From positions 267,924 to 331,923 of the forward strand of contig NZ_LILC01000002.1 of assembly GCF_001274935.1 (NCBI RefSeq): a stretch of 64,000 bases of DNA, written 5' to 3'. This DNA comes from Priestia koreensis. Its GTDB lineage: Bacteria > Bacillota > Bacilli > Bacillales > Bacillaceae_H. A program made the translations under genes and the position numbers. Shown here piece by piece: positions 51,190-58,857 of this stretch. The notes below the pieces were generated by a model, which saw only the letters and a list, made by a program, of their open reading frames with translations, searched no databases and was not told the DNA's origin. Position 1 is the stretch's first letter, and each line of letters starts with the position of its first letter.

Positions 51190-51515
51190 AGTGATCGATA
51201 AAAACGAAAAACTAATCGATAGACGAGCAAAACTAATCGATAGGCGGAGAAAAGTGCACGATAGACTGGTGAAAGTGCACGATAAGATGATACAGCGGTG
51301 AAAATGATCGATAAAAACGAAAAACCGATCGATAGACGAGCAAAACTAATCGATAGGCGGAGAAAAGTGATCGATAGAACGGTGAAAGTGCACGATAAGA
51401 TGATACAGCGGTGAAAATGATCGATAAAAACGAAAAACCAATCGATAGAAGAGCAAAACTAATCCATAGACCGAGAGAACTAATCGATAGACCGGTGAAA
51501 GCAACCGATAGCGAT
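51190..51515. repeat. 113-bp tandem repeat array with about 21-nt subunits
   Basis: The sequence AACGAAAAAC recurs at 51203, 51316 and 51429, exactly 113 bases apart, and the intervening sequence is nearly identical between unit 1 and unit 2; unit 3 is diverged. Within units, ATCGATAG or CACGATAG recurs about every 21 bases followed by purine-rich ACxGxxxAAAx. The array lies in the 570-base gap between the MarR operon and the SASP gene. A long minus-strand frame crosses it, but 113 is not a multiple of three. Confidence 0.85.
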
Positions 51516-51563
51516 ATAAATAAACAGCGTGGAGACCCAGAGGGGGGAGTTCTGTTCACAAGC

Positions 51564-51592
51564 AAAAGGTGCTCGTAGGAGCACCTTTTTAG
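51564..51592. terminator. Terminator of the SASP gene
   Basis: 11-bp stem AAAAGGTGCTC/GAGCACCTTTT with a GTAG loop; usable on both strands. Confidence 0.8.
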
Positions 51593-51615
51593 CCATATGA
51601 TATAAAGTTTATAAA

Positions 51616-51810
51616 TTATTTTTGTTGCCCGTTGAATTGTGATTGAGCTTGTTGAACAAGACGTTTTGTGATTTCTCCGCCTACAGAACCGTTGCTGCGA
51701 GCAGACGTTTCAGAACCAAGAGTTACACCAAATTCTTGAGCGATTTCGTATTTGTACTGATCTAAGAAGCTTTCTACGCCAGGTACAAGAAGTTTGTTGT
51801 TGCGTGCCAT
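51616..51810 (-). CDS. Alpha/beta-type small acid-soluble spore protein
   Basis: 64 residues. The two SASP signatures are present: [10 protein letters not shown], the GPR protease cleavage region, and [16 protein letters not shown], the DNA-binding helix. SASPs saturate spore DNA, convert it to A-like form and protect from UV, working with the spore photoproduct lyase also found in this window. The N-terminus ([17 protein letters not shown]) is less typical than the major SASPs, suggesting a minor member. AAAGGAGGG precedes the ATG; the leader contains a small CAACGAGT/ACTCGTTG hairpin. Confidence 0.93.
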   Translation of the reverse strand: MARNNKLLVPGVESFLDQYKYEIAQEFGVTLGSETSARSNGSVGGEITKRLVQQAQSQFNGQQK

Positions 51811-51867
51811 TGTGATTTCCCTCCTTTTTGTTTTGAGTACAACGAGTAAGTAACTCGTTGTTAAAGA

Positions 51868-51896
51868 TAGTATTGCTTGTGTGGAGGAAATCATGC
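51868..51896 (-). promoter_or_regulatory. Sigma-G promoter of the SASP gene
   Basis: On the minus strand GCATG (51896-51892), 17 bases, AATACTA (51874-51868), one mismatch from the forespore -10 CATACTA. Confidence 0.75.
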
Positions 51897-51950
51897 TGGT
51901 AATGGTATGTAGAAGAAGCGGATATTGGGTGCGCTTCCTATTTACTAAAA

Positions 51951-51984
51951 AATAAAACGCCGCTGCCTAAAAAGGCGAGCGGCG
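51951..51984 (-). terminator. Terminator of the phaQ-phaP operon
   Basis: On the minus strand stem CGCCGCT/AGCGGCG with an inner GCC/GGC and a T-rich tail. Confidence 0.8.
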
Positions 51985-51991
51985 AAACGTC

Positions 51992-52504
51992 TTATTTTAC
52001 AAGCGAATAAGGCTCTAGTGAATCTAAAAATGATTTTTGGAAGCTTTTTAATTGTTCCATATATTTATCTGTTAATTGTTGGAATTCATCGCGCGTTTTG
52101 TGTTGTTCGCTAAGAAGCTGACTTACTACTTGCTCATATTGCTTTTGTGCTTGTTGTACAAGAGCATAATTTGTTTTGCTTTGACTTAACGTCACGTCTT
52201 GAAGCTTTTGAAGTGCTTCGTGCGCGCGATTTGACCATTCTTCGTATGAATTTGCCACAGCGTCTCCAGCCGTTTTGCGAATGGATTCGACCGTTTTTAC
52301 TTGTACTTCTTTTGCGTCTTCTTTCCATTTGTCATCTACTTCTTGAAGCTGTTCAAACGTTGTAGCGAAAAGTTCCTTTTGTTGTTCAAGCGCTTGTTTC
52401 GTCCAGCTTTCCAATTGCTTGTTGCTTTCATATACGTGATTTAACCCTTTTGACCATTGTTCCCATACTGCGTCGATCATTGAGTGATAATTAACAGTTG
52501 CCAT
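51992..52504 (-). CDS. phaP: Phasin PhaP
   Basis: 170 residues, mostly long amphipathic helices with heptad-like spacing (SNKQLESWTKQALEQQKELFATTFEQLQ). It has the N-terminal motif IDAVWEQWSKGLNHVY found in B. megaterium PhaP. Phasins coat polyhydroxybutyrate granules and control their number and size. AGGAGG lies before two consecutive ATGs (52507 and 52504); I use the second. It is downstream of phaQ in the same direction, 122 bases apart, matching the known phaQ-phaP operon. Confidence 0.9.
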   Translation of the reverse strand: MATVNYHSMIDAVWEQWSKGLNHVYESNKQLESWTKQALEQQKELFATTFEQLQEVDDKWKEDAKEVQVKTVESIRKTAGDAVANSYEEWSNRAHEALQKLQDVTLSQSKTNYALVQQAQKQYEQVVSQLLSEQHKTRDEFQQLTDKYMEQLKSFQKSFLDSLEPYSLVK

Positions 52505-52626
52505 CATTCATTCCTCCTAAAAAGTTGGTTGTACAATAAAGTAAAACGAAACGTTGTGAGGTAATAGCTTATGATGTGGGTCTAACATTTCTCATATTGG
52601 CACGCAACATTCGTTGCGAAAATCCC

Positions 52627-53037
52627 TTATTCGTGGCTCTTTGATTCGTCCTTCTTCGTGCCGAATGGAAACAGCATGTCTGTATATAAAGAAAAAAAGG
52701 AATTTAACATCGTTTGATATTGTTCAAGAGATCCAGCCCATAGCTCCAAGTATTGTTCCCCGGCTTTTGTTAGGGAATAGATACGTCGGGCAGGTCCATC
52801 AGCGGTTGTATCCCATTCAGATGCGATGAGATCATCTTTTTCTAGCTGTCGTAGCGTGCGATAGACATTCCCCTGATCGACGGAAGTAAACCCAAAGCTC
52901 ATCAGCTGTTGAATGAGTTTATAACCGTGAAGATTCCAACCTCGTAAGCTCAGAAGTAAAAATGGAATCATAAAATTCTTAGGTGCGCCGCTCATTGTTT
53001 TTTCTGCTGCGTTTTTCGCTTCTTGTTTCTTTGTCAT
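52627..53037 (-). CDS. phaQ: PHB-responsive repressor PhaQ (PadR family)
   Basis: 136 residues with a PadR-type winged helix: PFLLLSLRGWNLHGYKLIQQLMSFGF, QGNVYRTLRQLEKDDLI and GPARRIYSLTKAGEQYL. In B. megaterium PhaQ binds DNA upstream of its own operon and senses PHB, releasing phaP expression when polymer forms. ATG at 53037 has AAAGGAGG 7 bases upstream; an ATG at 53055 is less likely. It is divergent from phaR, with a palindrome in between. Confidence 0.88.
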   Translation of the reverse strand: MTKKQEAKNAAEKTMSGAPKNFMIPFLLLSLRGWNLHGYKLIQQLMSFGFTSVDQGNVYRTLRQLEKDDLIASEWDTTADGPARRIYSLTKAGEQYLELWAGSLEQYQTMLNSFFSLYTDMLFPFGTKKDESKSHE

Positions 53038-53061
53038 TGGAATGCCTCCTTTCAAAAAATC

Positions 53062-53084
53062 TATATGTGTAAATTACACCTATA
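53062..53084. promoter_or_regulatory. Probable PhaQ operator
   Basis: Imperfect palindrome with perfect core GTGTAAATTACAC and flanking TATA, 25 bases before the phaQ ATG. Assignment rests on position and the published autoregulation of PhaQ. Confidence 0.6.
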
Positions 53085-53213
53085 TGAATAATTTGTCAAC
53101 CCTTTCCGCTTAACCCATAAATAAGGTGATAAAAGGAGGAGGGACAAACGTCACGAAATCTAAAATTCGACAAAATTAGTCGTCTTTTATCGAAAAATAT
53201 TAAAAATTTTGAA

Positions 53214-53242
53214 TTGTTTATTAAGCCTTGCACTCTTATAAT
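53214..53242 (+). promoter_or_regulatory. Sigma-A promoter of phaRBC
   Basis: TTGTTT, exactly 17 bases, TATAAT. The transcript would start near 53249. It carries a leader of about 160 bases with a nested hairpin (GCTCTT...AAGAGC enclosing GAGTAAA/TTTACTC, 53336-53366). Confidence 0.7.
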
Positions 53243-53407
53243 AAGACATGTGGTTCATTCATAAACGTCAAATGTTAGAAAATGGTGCGCAATACTGGGT
53301 ACCGGTGAATGATGAAAAGGGCAACGTCATCGATCGCTCTTGAGTAAAGGTTTACTCGATAAGAGCAAAAAAAGTGAGTGTATCAAACGAAAAGGGAGAT
53401 GGAACAG

Positions 53408-53962
53408 TTGGACCAACAAAACGTATTTGATCCATTTTTAGCTTGGAAAGACATGTATGACAAGACGGAATCTTACTGGGGAAAAGTAATCGGTGAGAAT
53501 ATGAACCGTGAAGAATTCTCGCAGTGGATGGGTAAAGTGCTGAATATGAATCTTCAATATCAGCAGGTAGTCAACGAGACGACCACTCGTTACTTTGGTC
53601 AACTTAATATCCCGAGTAAGGATGATATTTCAAACGTTGCAAGCCTTGTTGTAAATGTCGAAGAAAAAGTAGAAGAATTAGAAGATCGTTTTGATGTGCT
53701 AGAAGATGCGACAAGTGCAAATGCGAATCTGAAAAAGGAATTTACTAAGTTAAAAAGTGATGTAAAATCTGTAGAAAAGAAAGTAGACCGAGTCCTCACC
53801 CTACTTGAAAATCAAGAAAAACTCCAAATAAAGCTTCAAGAACAGCTCCAAGCTCAACTTCAAGAGCAAATAAGGGAATATAGCCAGCAGCTTCAGGCGC
53901 AGCTAGAAGATCTTCAGGAACAAAGCGAAGCAGCGGTATCTTCAGAGCCCGTAAATAAATAA
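53408..53962 (+). CDS. phaR: PHA synthase subunit PhaR (class IV)
   Basis: 184 residues. The N-terminus FDPFLAWKDMYDKTESYWGKVIGENMNREEFSQWMG matches class IV PhaR. A long coiled coil (about 70-170) ends in a Gln/Leu-rich region. PhaR is needed by PhaC for polymerisation. The TTG at 53408 is preferred: GGGAG lies 9 bases upstream, whereas the ATG at 53399 directly abuts it and an earlier start at 53378 lacks a site. It is first of three genes phaR-phaB-phaC. Confidence 0.92.
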   Translation: MDQQNVFDPFLAWKDMYDKTESYWGKVIGENMNREEFSQWMGKVLNMNLQYQQVVNETTTRYFGQLNIPSKDDISNVASLVVNVEEKVEELEDRFDVLEDATSANANLKKEFTKLKSDVKSVEKKVDRVLTLLENQEKLQIKLQEQLQAQLQEQIREYSQQLQAQLEDLQEQSEAAVSSEPVNK

Positions 53963-54024
53963 CGATCTATTTATAGCTTATCTTCATACACTAACTATTT
54001 TAAGAATTAAGGGGAGAATTGAAT

Positions 54025-54771
54025 ATGACGACAGCATTAGCAGGTAAAGTAGCGATTATTACAGGTGGATCTAAAGGAATCGGATCGGCTATTACGAGAG
54101 AGTTAGCGTCAAATGGCGTAAAAGTAGTAGTGAACTATAATCAAAGCAAAGAATCTGCTGAGGCCATCGTAAATGAAATTAAAGCAAATGGCGGAGAAGC
54201 TTTAGCGGTTCAAGCTGACGTTTCCTATTGCGATCAAGCGGAACGTCTTGTAGAAGAAACGAAAAAACAATTTGGTCAGCTTGATATTCTTGTTAATAAT
54301 GCAGGGATTACGCGCGACCGCTCGTTTAAGAAGTTAGGCGAAGAAGATTGGAAAAAAGTAATTGATGTGAACTTAAATAGCGTCTATAACACGACAACAG
54401 CAGCGCTAAGTCACTTATTAGAGGCAGAAGCAGGACGCGTCGTTAATATTTCTTCGATCATCGGCCAAGCAGGTGGGTTTGGTCAAACAAACTATGCAGC
54501 TGCCAAAGCAGGACTGATTGGTTTTACAAAATCTCTTGCCCTTGAGCTTGCAAGAACAGGCGTTACCGTGAATGCCATTTGCCCAGGCTTTATTGAAACG
54601 GAAATGGTGATGGCGATTCCGGAAAATGTGCGTGAACAAATCGTTGCCAAAATTCCTGCGCGCAGGTTTGGTCACGCGGAAGAAATTGCCCGCGGCGTTC
54701 TGTTTTTATGTCAAGACGGTTCCTACATCACCGGTCAACAACTAAACATTAACGGCGGTTTATACATGTAA
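54025..54771 (+). CDS. phaB: Acetoacetyl-CoA reductase PhaB
   Basis: 248 residues, a short-chain dehydrogenase. The NADPH motif is TGGSKGIG (about 13-20), NNAG is at about 91, the catalytic Ser is in NISSIIGQ, and YAAAK gives Tyr and Lys near 152 and 156. It reduces acetoacetyl-CoA to (R)-3-hydroxybutyryl-CoA, the monomer for PHB. AAGGGGAG lies 8 bases before the ATG at 54025. It is 62 bases after phaR. FabG-type activity is chemically similar, but context fixes the role. Confidence 0.93.
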   Translation: MTTALAGKVAIITGGSKGIGSAITRELASNGVKVVVNYNQSKESAEAIVNEIKANGGEALAVQADVSYCDQAERLVEETKKQFGQLDILVNNAGITRDRSFKKLGEEDWKKVIDVNLNSVYNTTTAALSHLLEAEAGRVVNISSIIGQAGGFGQTNYAAAKAGLIGFTKSLALELARTGVTVNAICPGFIETEMVMAIPENVREQIVAKIPARRFGHAEEIARGVLFLCQDGSYITGQQLNINGGLYM

Positions 54772-54815
54772 TCTAGTTAAGATTGTGAACTATTTTACGT
54801 ACTTTATCCAATTAT

Positions 54816-54839
54816 TAGCCCTGACGCATGTCGGGGCTA
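54816..54839 (+). other. Hairpin in the phaB-phaC intergenic region
   Basis: 10-bp stem TAGCCCTGAC/GTCGGGGCTA with GCAT loop (one G-T pair). No T run follows, so this is not an intrinsic terminator; RNA processing or stability control of phaC is possible. Confidence 0.65.
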
Positions 54840-54892
54840 AAGCGTTGCGTCAGTCCAAGCATACTCATACTAATCGAAAGGTTGTGGAAGAA

Positions 54893-55981
54893 ATGGCGAC
54901 ATCCTATATAAAAGAGTGGGAAAAGTTATTGGAAGCAATGCCAACCGAATACAAACAATCAGCAGGTCGCTTTAAGCGTGCCCTTGACATTATTACAGAG
55001 GAATCAGAACCGGAAGTGGGATTATCCCCTAAAGAAGTCATTTGGAAAAAGAACAAAGCAAAGCTTTATCGCTATATACCGAAACAAGAGAAGCTTCATA
55101 AAACACCGATTCTACTTGTGTATGCACTCATTAATAAGCCGTACATTTTAGATTTAACACCTGGTAATAGTCTCGTTGAATATCTCGTTGATCGAGGGTT
55201 TGACGTCTATCTACTAGATTGGGGAACACCTGGACTTGAAGATCAGGACATGATGCTTGATGATTATATTTTAGACTACATTCCGCGTGCGTTTAAAAAG
55301 GTGCTTCGTTACTCAGGTGCAACGGACTTATCGGTTCTTGGCTATTGCATGGGCGGAACGATGACATCGATCTTTGCTTCCTTGCATGATGACCTTCCAA
55401 TTCGAAACTTAATTTTTATGACGAGCCCATTTGATTTTACTGAAACGGGTCTGTACGGCACGTTTTTAGATGAGCGCTACTTCAACCTTGATAAAGTTGT
55501 GGACACGCTAGGGAATGTCCCGCCCGATATGATTGATTTTGGCAATAAGATGTTAAAGCCAATCACTAATTTTTACGGTCCATACGTAAGCTTAGTGGAT
55601 CGCTCAGAAAATCAGCGTTTCGTGGAAAGCTGGAAGCTCATGCAAAAATGGGTAGGAGACGGCATTCCATTTCCAGGTGCTGCTTATAGACAGTGGATTC
55701 GCGAATTCTACCAGGAAAATAAGCTGATCAAAGGTGAACTTGAAATTCGTGGTCGAAAAGTGGACCTTTCTAACATTAAGGTAAGCGTGCTGAATATCGC
55801 GGCAAGCCGTGATCATATTGCGATGCCTGATCAAGTGAAGGCTCTCATGGACGCGATTTCAAGTAAAGATAAAGAATTTAAGCTTCTTCAAACCGGACAC
55901 GTTTCGGTTGTGTTTGGACCAAAAGCTGTGAAGGAAACGTACCCTTCAATCGGCAATTGGCTTGAAAAGCGTTCAAAATAA
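54893..55981 (+). CDS. phaC: PHA synthase catalytic subunit PhaC (class IV)
   Basis: 362 residues, the length of B. megaterium PhaC. The lipase-box-like GYCMGG gives the catalytic Cys near 151, SRDHIAMP the Asp and TGHVSVVFGP the His. PhaC with PhaR joins 3-hydroxybutyryl-CoA units into granule-bound PHB. The start at 54893 gives the MATSYIKEWEKL N-terminus typical of the family. An upstream in-frame start (54785) would add 36 unrelated residues across the hairpin and is rejected. GAAAGG lies 11 bases upstream. Confidence 0.95.
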   Translation: MATSYIKEWEKLLEAMPTEYKQSAGRFKRALDIITEESEPEVGLSPKEVIWKKNKAKLYRYIPKQEKLHKTPILLVYALINKPYILDLTPGNSLVEYLVDRGFDVYLLDWGTPGLEDQDMMLDDYILDYIPRAFKKVLRYSGATDLSVLGYCMGGTMTSIFASLHDDLPIRNLIFMTSPFDFTETGLYGTFLDERYFNLDKVVDTLGNVPPDMIDFGNKMLKPITNFYGPYVSLVDRSENQRFVESWKLMQKWVGDGIPFPGAAYRQWIREFYQENKLIKGELEIRGRKVDLSNIKVSVLNIAASRDHIAMPDQVKALMDAISSKDKEFKLLQTGHVSVVFGPKAVKETYPSIGNWLEKRSK

Positions 55982-55983
55982 GC

Positions 55984-56021
55984 AAAAAGCACGGTCTCTA
56001 GAGGGAGACGGTGCTTTTTTG
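55984..56021. terminator. Convergent terminator phaC / glcF
   Basis: 15-bp stem AAAAAGCACGGTCTC with its partner (one mismatch) and six Ts; overlaps the glcF stop. Confidence 0.85.
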
Positions 56022-57347
56022 TTTCGTATATTCATAGGCCTCGATAAGTAAATCGACGATGTGAACGGCTCGCATACGATGTGCGACACCTTCTCGTTCG
56101 ATACCAAGCTTCATCTGCAACAAGCAACCGGGGTTCGCCGTCACGATCGTTTCTGCTTGAACGGCTTCGACGTTTTCCATTTTGTGATCTAAAATTTGCA
56201 TCGACATGTCTGATTCCACAATATTGTAAATGCCCGCTGATCCACAGCAACGGTCAGCATTTTTCATCTCTCGGAACTCAATCCCTTTAATCCCTTTTAA
56301 TAGAGTTCTTGGTTCGCCAAATGTTCGCATCACGTTTCGTAAATGGCAGGAATCCTGATACGTGACAACCTGATAGGGAAGTTCTAGCTGCTGTTCGAAA
56401 AAGCGTAGCTCAACTAAAATCGACGAAATATCTTTTAGCTTTCCTTTAAACGCCTGTGCTCGCTCTTTCCAAGATAGGTCGTCTTTTAGGAGATGATCGT
56501 AGTCAATCAAAAACCCCCCGCATCCACCTGCATTCGTAATGATAAAATCTACTTCTAGCGATTCAAATGCTTCAATATTTCGCTTAGCAAGCTCTTTCGC
56601 CTTGGCTTTTTCACCGCTATGTCCATGCAGTGCTCCGCAGCAAGCCTGCTCTTTTGGAATAACAATTTCACAGCCAGCCAGCTGAAGCAACTTTAAGGTT
56701 GCGTTATTTGTATCTAGAAACATCGTATCCATTAAGCATCCCGAGAAAAAAGCCACCCGTTTTTTGACGGGACCCTCTGCGAGAAGGTGCTGAGGCCGGT
56801 TTTTCATCTCTTTTCGCGTTGGAACAGTAGGAAGCACTTTTTCCATCGTCGCGAGATTAGGAGGAAGTAAATTTAATACACCGCTTTTACGGGCCAGGCT
56901 CTGAAGACCGGATCGCTGATAAAAGCCAAGAAGTCCTGTCAGATTTTGCATTCGTCCCTGATGGGGAAACAGACCATTAAATGCAATATTTCGTGCAGTT
57001 TTGACCGAAAAAGAGTGTTTTTTGTTTTGGTTAATAATGTCGCGCGCATCCTCAAGCAAATGTCCATAGTTCACGCCAGATGGACAGACTGGTTCACAAG
57101 CACGGCAACCGAGACAAAGGTTTAGTGAACGCTCTACGTCTTCATCAGGCTCAATGATTCCATCTACAACGGCCTTCATCAATGCAATACGGCCACGAGG
57201 CGAATGCGATTCCTTATAGCCTGATTCAACGTAGGTCGGACAAGCGGGAAGGCAGAATCCGCAGCGCATACAGTTCAGTAACTCATCTTCGTTCATTTGT
57301 TCTTTAAACTGCTGCTGAATGACTTTTCGTTCCTCTGCTGTTGTCAT
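55998..57347 (-). CDS. glcF: Glycolate oxidase iron-sulfur subunit
   Basis: 449 residues. Two [4Fe-4S] ferredoxin motifs are CMRCGFCLPACP (about 21-32) and CLGCRACEPVCPSG (about 73-86), and two CCG domains carry CCGALHG and CCGSAG. It passes electrons from the GlcD flavoprotein to the membrane quinone pool. It overlaps glcD by 4 bases. The substrate could be glycolate or another 2-hydroxyacid such as lactate; the GlcD partner and the CdaR-type neighbour favour glycolate/glycerate metabolism. Confidence 0.93.
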   Translation of the reverse strand: MTTAEERKVIQQQFKEQMNEDELLNCMRCGFCLPACPTYVESGYKESHSPRGRIALMKAVVDGIIEPDEDVERSLNLCLGCRACEPVCPSGVNYGHLLEDARDIINQNKKHSFSVKTARNIAFNGLFPHQGRMQNLTGLLGFYQRSGLQSLARKSGVLNLLPPNLATMEKVLPTVPTRKEMKNRPQHLLAEGPVKKRVAFFSGCLMDTMFLDTNNATLKLLQLAGCEIVIPKEQACCGALHGHSGEKAKAKELAKRNIEAFESLEVDFIITNAGGCGGFLIDYDHLLKDDLSWKERAQAFKGKLKDISSILVELRFFEQQLELPYQVVTYQDSCHLRNVMRTFGEPRTLLKGIKGIEFREMKNADRCCGSAGIYNIVESDMSMQILDHKMENVEAVQAETIVTANPGCLLQMKLGIEREGVAHRMRAVHIVDLLIEAYEYTKQKSTVSL

Positions 57348-58756
57348 GACGTCACCACCACTCGTTTTCGTTCATTTTTGGCGAAAATTTTCCCAGGATT
57401 CATGATGTTATATGGATCAAAGGATTGCTTAATGGCCTGCATCGCTGCAATTCCCTCTTTGCCTAGCTTTAGTTCTAAATAGGGAGCTTTCATTTCGCCC
57501 ACACCGTGTTCACCTGTAATGGTACCACCAAGCTCGATCGACTTTTCGAAGATTTCGGCAAAAGCCTGCTCAACTCGGTGGATCTCCTCTTGATCTCGTA
57601 CGTCTGTTGGACAAGTAGGATGAAGGTTGCCGTCACCTGCATGACCGAACGTACAAATTTTCACATCGTACTTTTCGGCAATGTCGCTGATGGCCTGCAC
57701 CATTTTAGCGATTTCAGAGCGCGGGACCGTTGCATCTTCTAATATCGTTGTAGGCTTTAGACGAGCTAAAGCAGATAGCGCTGAACGTCTTGCTGTGCGA
57801 AGCGCCTCAGCGTGTTCATCAGACTGTGCGACTTCAACAGAAACGGCATGTTCTGATTTGCACAACTCCGCAATTTTTTGAATATCACGCTCTACTACTT
57901 GGAGGGGACCATCTTGTTCAATTAAGAGCACGGCTTTTACGTTAGTCGGAAGTCCAATCCGGGCGAAATCCTCTACGACAACAAGGGTTGGCTGATCTAA
58001 AAATTCAAGCGTGGTTGGAATGATTTTATTCGCAATAATGGTTGAGACCGATTTAGCAGCCGCTTCAATATCTTGATACAGCGCAAGGATCGTTTTTTTC
58101 GTTTCAGGCATGGGAATGAGTTTTAGCGTCGCTTCTGTGATGACACCTAACGTACCTTCTGATCCAATGAATAAACGGGTTAAGTCATAACCAGCGACGT
58201 CTTTTGCGAGTTTGCCACCGGTGCGAATGATGTCGCCATTCGGAAGAACAATCTCAAGTCCAATTACGTAGTCCCTCGTAACGCCGTACTTTAATCCACG
58301 AAGACCACCGGAATTTTCGTTGATGTTTCCACCAATCGTCGAAATCTTCATTGAGCTTGGATCAGGTGGGTAAAACAGTCCTTTTGCTTCAACCGCTTCA
58401 ATCATCTCGAGTGTGATGACGCCTGGCTGTAGCGTTACCGTTAGGTTTTCTTCATCAATCTCAAGTATTTGTTGCATATGCTTAAACAGCATGACGATAC
58501 CACCTTGTGTCGGGCATGTTCCTGCACAAAGATTGGTTCCAGATCCGCGCGGAACGATCGGCACACGATGCTCAGAGCAAATCTTTAAAATGTCCGATAC
58601 ATCTTTTGTATGACGAGGACTAATCACCGCATCAGGCATTGACTGAAACTGTGGTGTAGCATCATAAGAATAGACGAGGCGTTCTGCGGGTGAGTCCTCA
58701 TAATTTTCTAGTCCTACAATGTTAATAAGCGTTGCACGAACGTGTTCAGAAATCAT
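57344..58756 (-). CDS. glcD: Glycolate oxidase FAD subunit
   Basis: 470 residues in the VAO/FAD-linked oxidase family. The FAD-binding PCMH domain contains PIVPRGSGTNLCAGTCP and PDPSSMKISTIGGNINENSGG. The C-terminal cap domain has FGHAGDGNLHP and GEHGVGEMK, whose His residues lie at the active site. It oxidises glycolate to glyoxylate. It is first gene of the glcD-glcF pair, with AGGGGAA before the ATG. The 100 bases upstream separate it from the regulator gene. Confidence 0.93.
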   Translation of the reverse strand: MISEHVRATLINIVGLENYEDSPAERLVYSYDATPQFQSMPDAVISPRHTKDVSDILKICSEHRVPIVPRGSGTNLCAGTCPTQGGIVMLFKHMQQILEIDEENLTVTLQPGVITLEMIEAVEAKGLFYPPDPSSMKISTIGGNINENSGGLRGLKYGVTRDYVIGLEIVLPNGDIIRTGGKLAKDVAGYDLTRLFIGSEGTLGVITEATLKLIPMPETKKTILALYQDIEAAAKSVSTIIANKIIPTTLEFLDQPTLVVVEDFARIGLPTNVKAVLLIEQDGPLQVVERDIQKIAELCKSEHAVSVEVAQSDEHAEALRTARRSALSALARLKPTTILEDATVPRSEIAKMVQAISDIAEKYDVKICTFGHAGDGNLHPTCPTDVRDQEEIHRVEQAFAEIFEKSIELGGTITGEHGVGEMKAPYLELKLGKEGIAAMQAIKQSFDPYNIMNPGKIFAKNERKRVVVTS

Positions 58757-58857
58757 TCTGTTCCCCTGCCTTTAGCACGAATTTTATGTATGAATACTTC
58801 TATCCTATAATATTCGACCCCTGCTCTCTATAGACGATCATCTAAAATAGAGCGTTA

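Noticed and set aside
51190..51515. Regular repeat array as a possible CRISPR
   Set aside because: Units are contiguous tandem copies, the would-be spacers are themselves repeated, and no cas gene is in the window.
51233..51565. Minus-strand 110-codon frame across the repeat array (repeated YRS heptads)
   Set aside because: The 113-base period shifts the frame between units, there is no ribosome site, and the peptide is only the translation of the array.
53249..53366. Nested hairpin before phaR as an intrinsic terminator
   Set aside because: It is followed by As rather than Ts on the plus strand, so it cannot terminate the phaR transcript.
54785..54892. N-terminal extension of PhaC by 36 residues
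   Set aside because: It crosses the intergenic hairpin, has no ribosome site and does not resemble PhaC sequences, which start at MATSYIKEW here.
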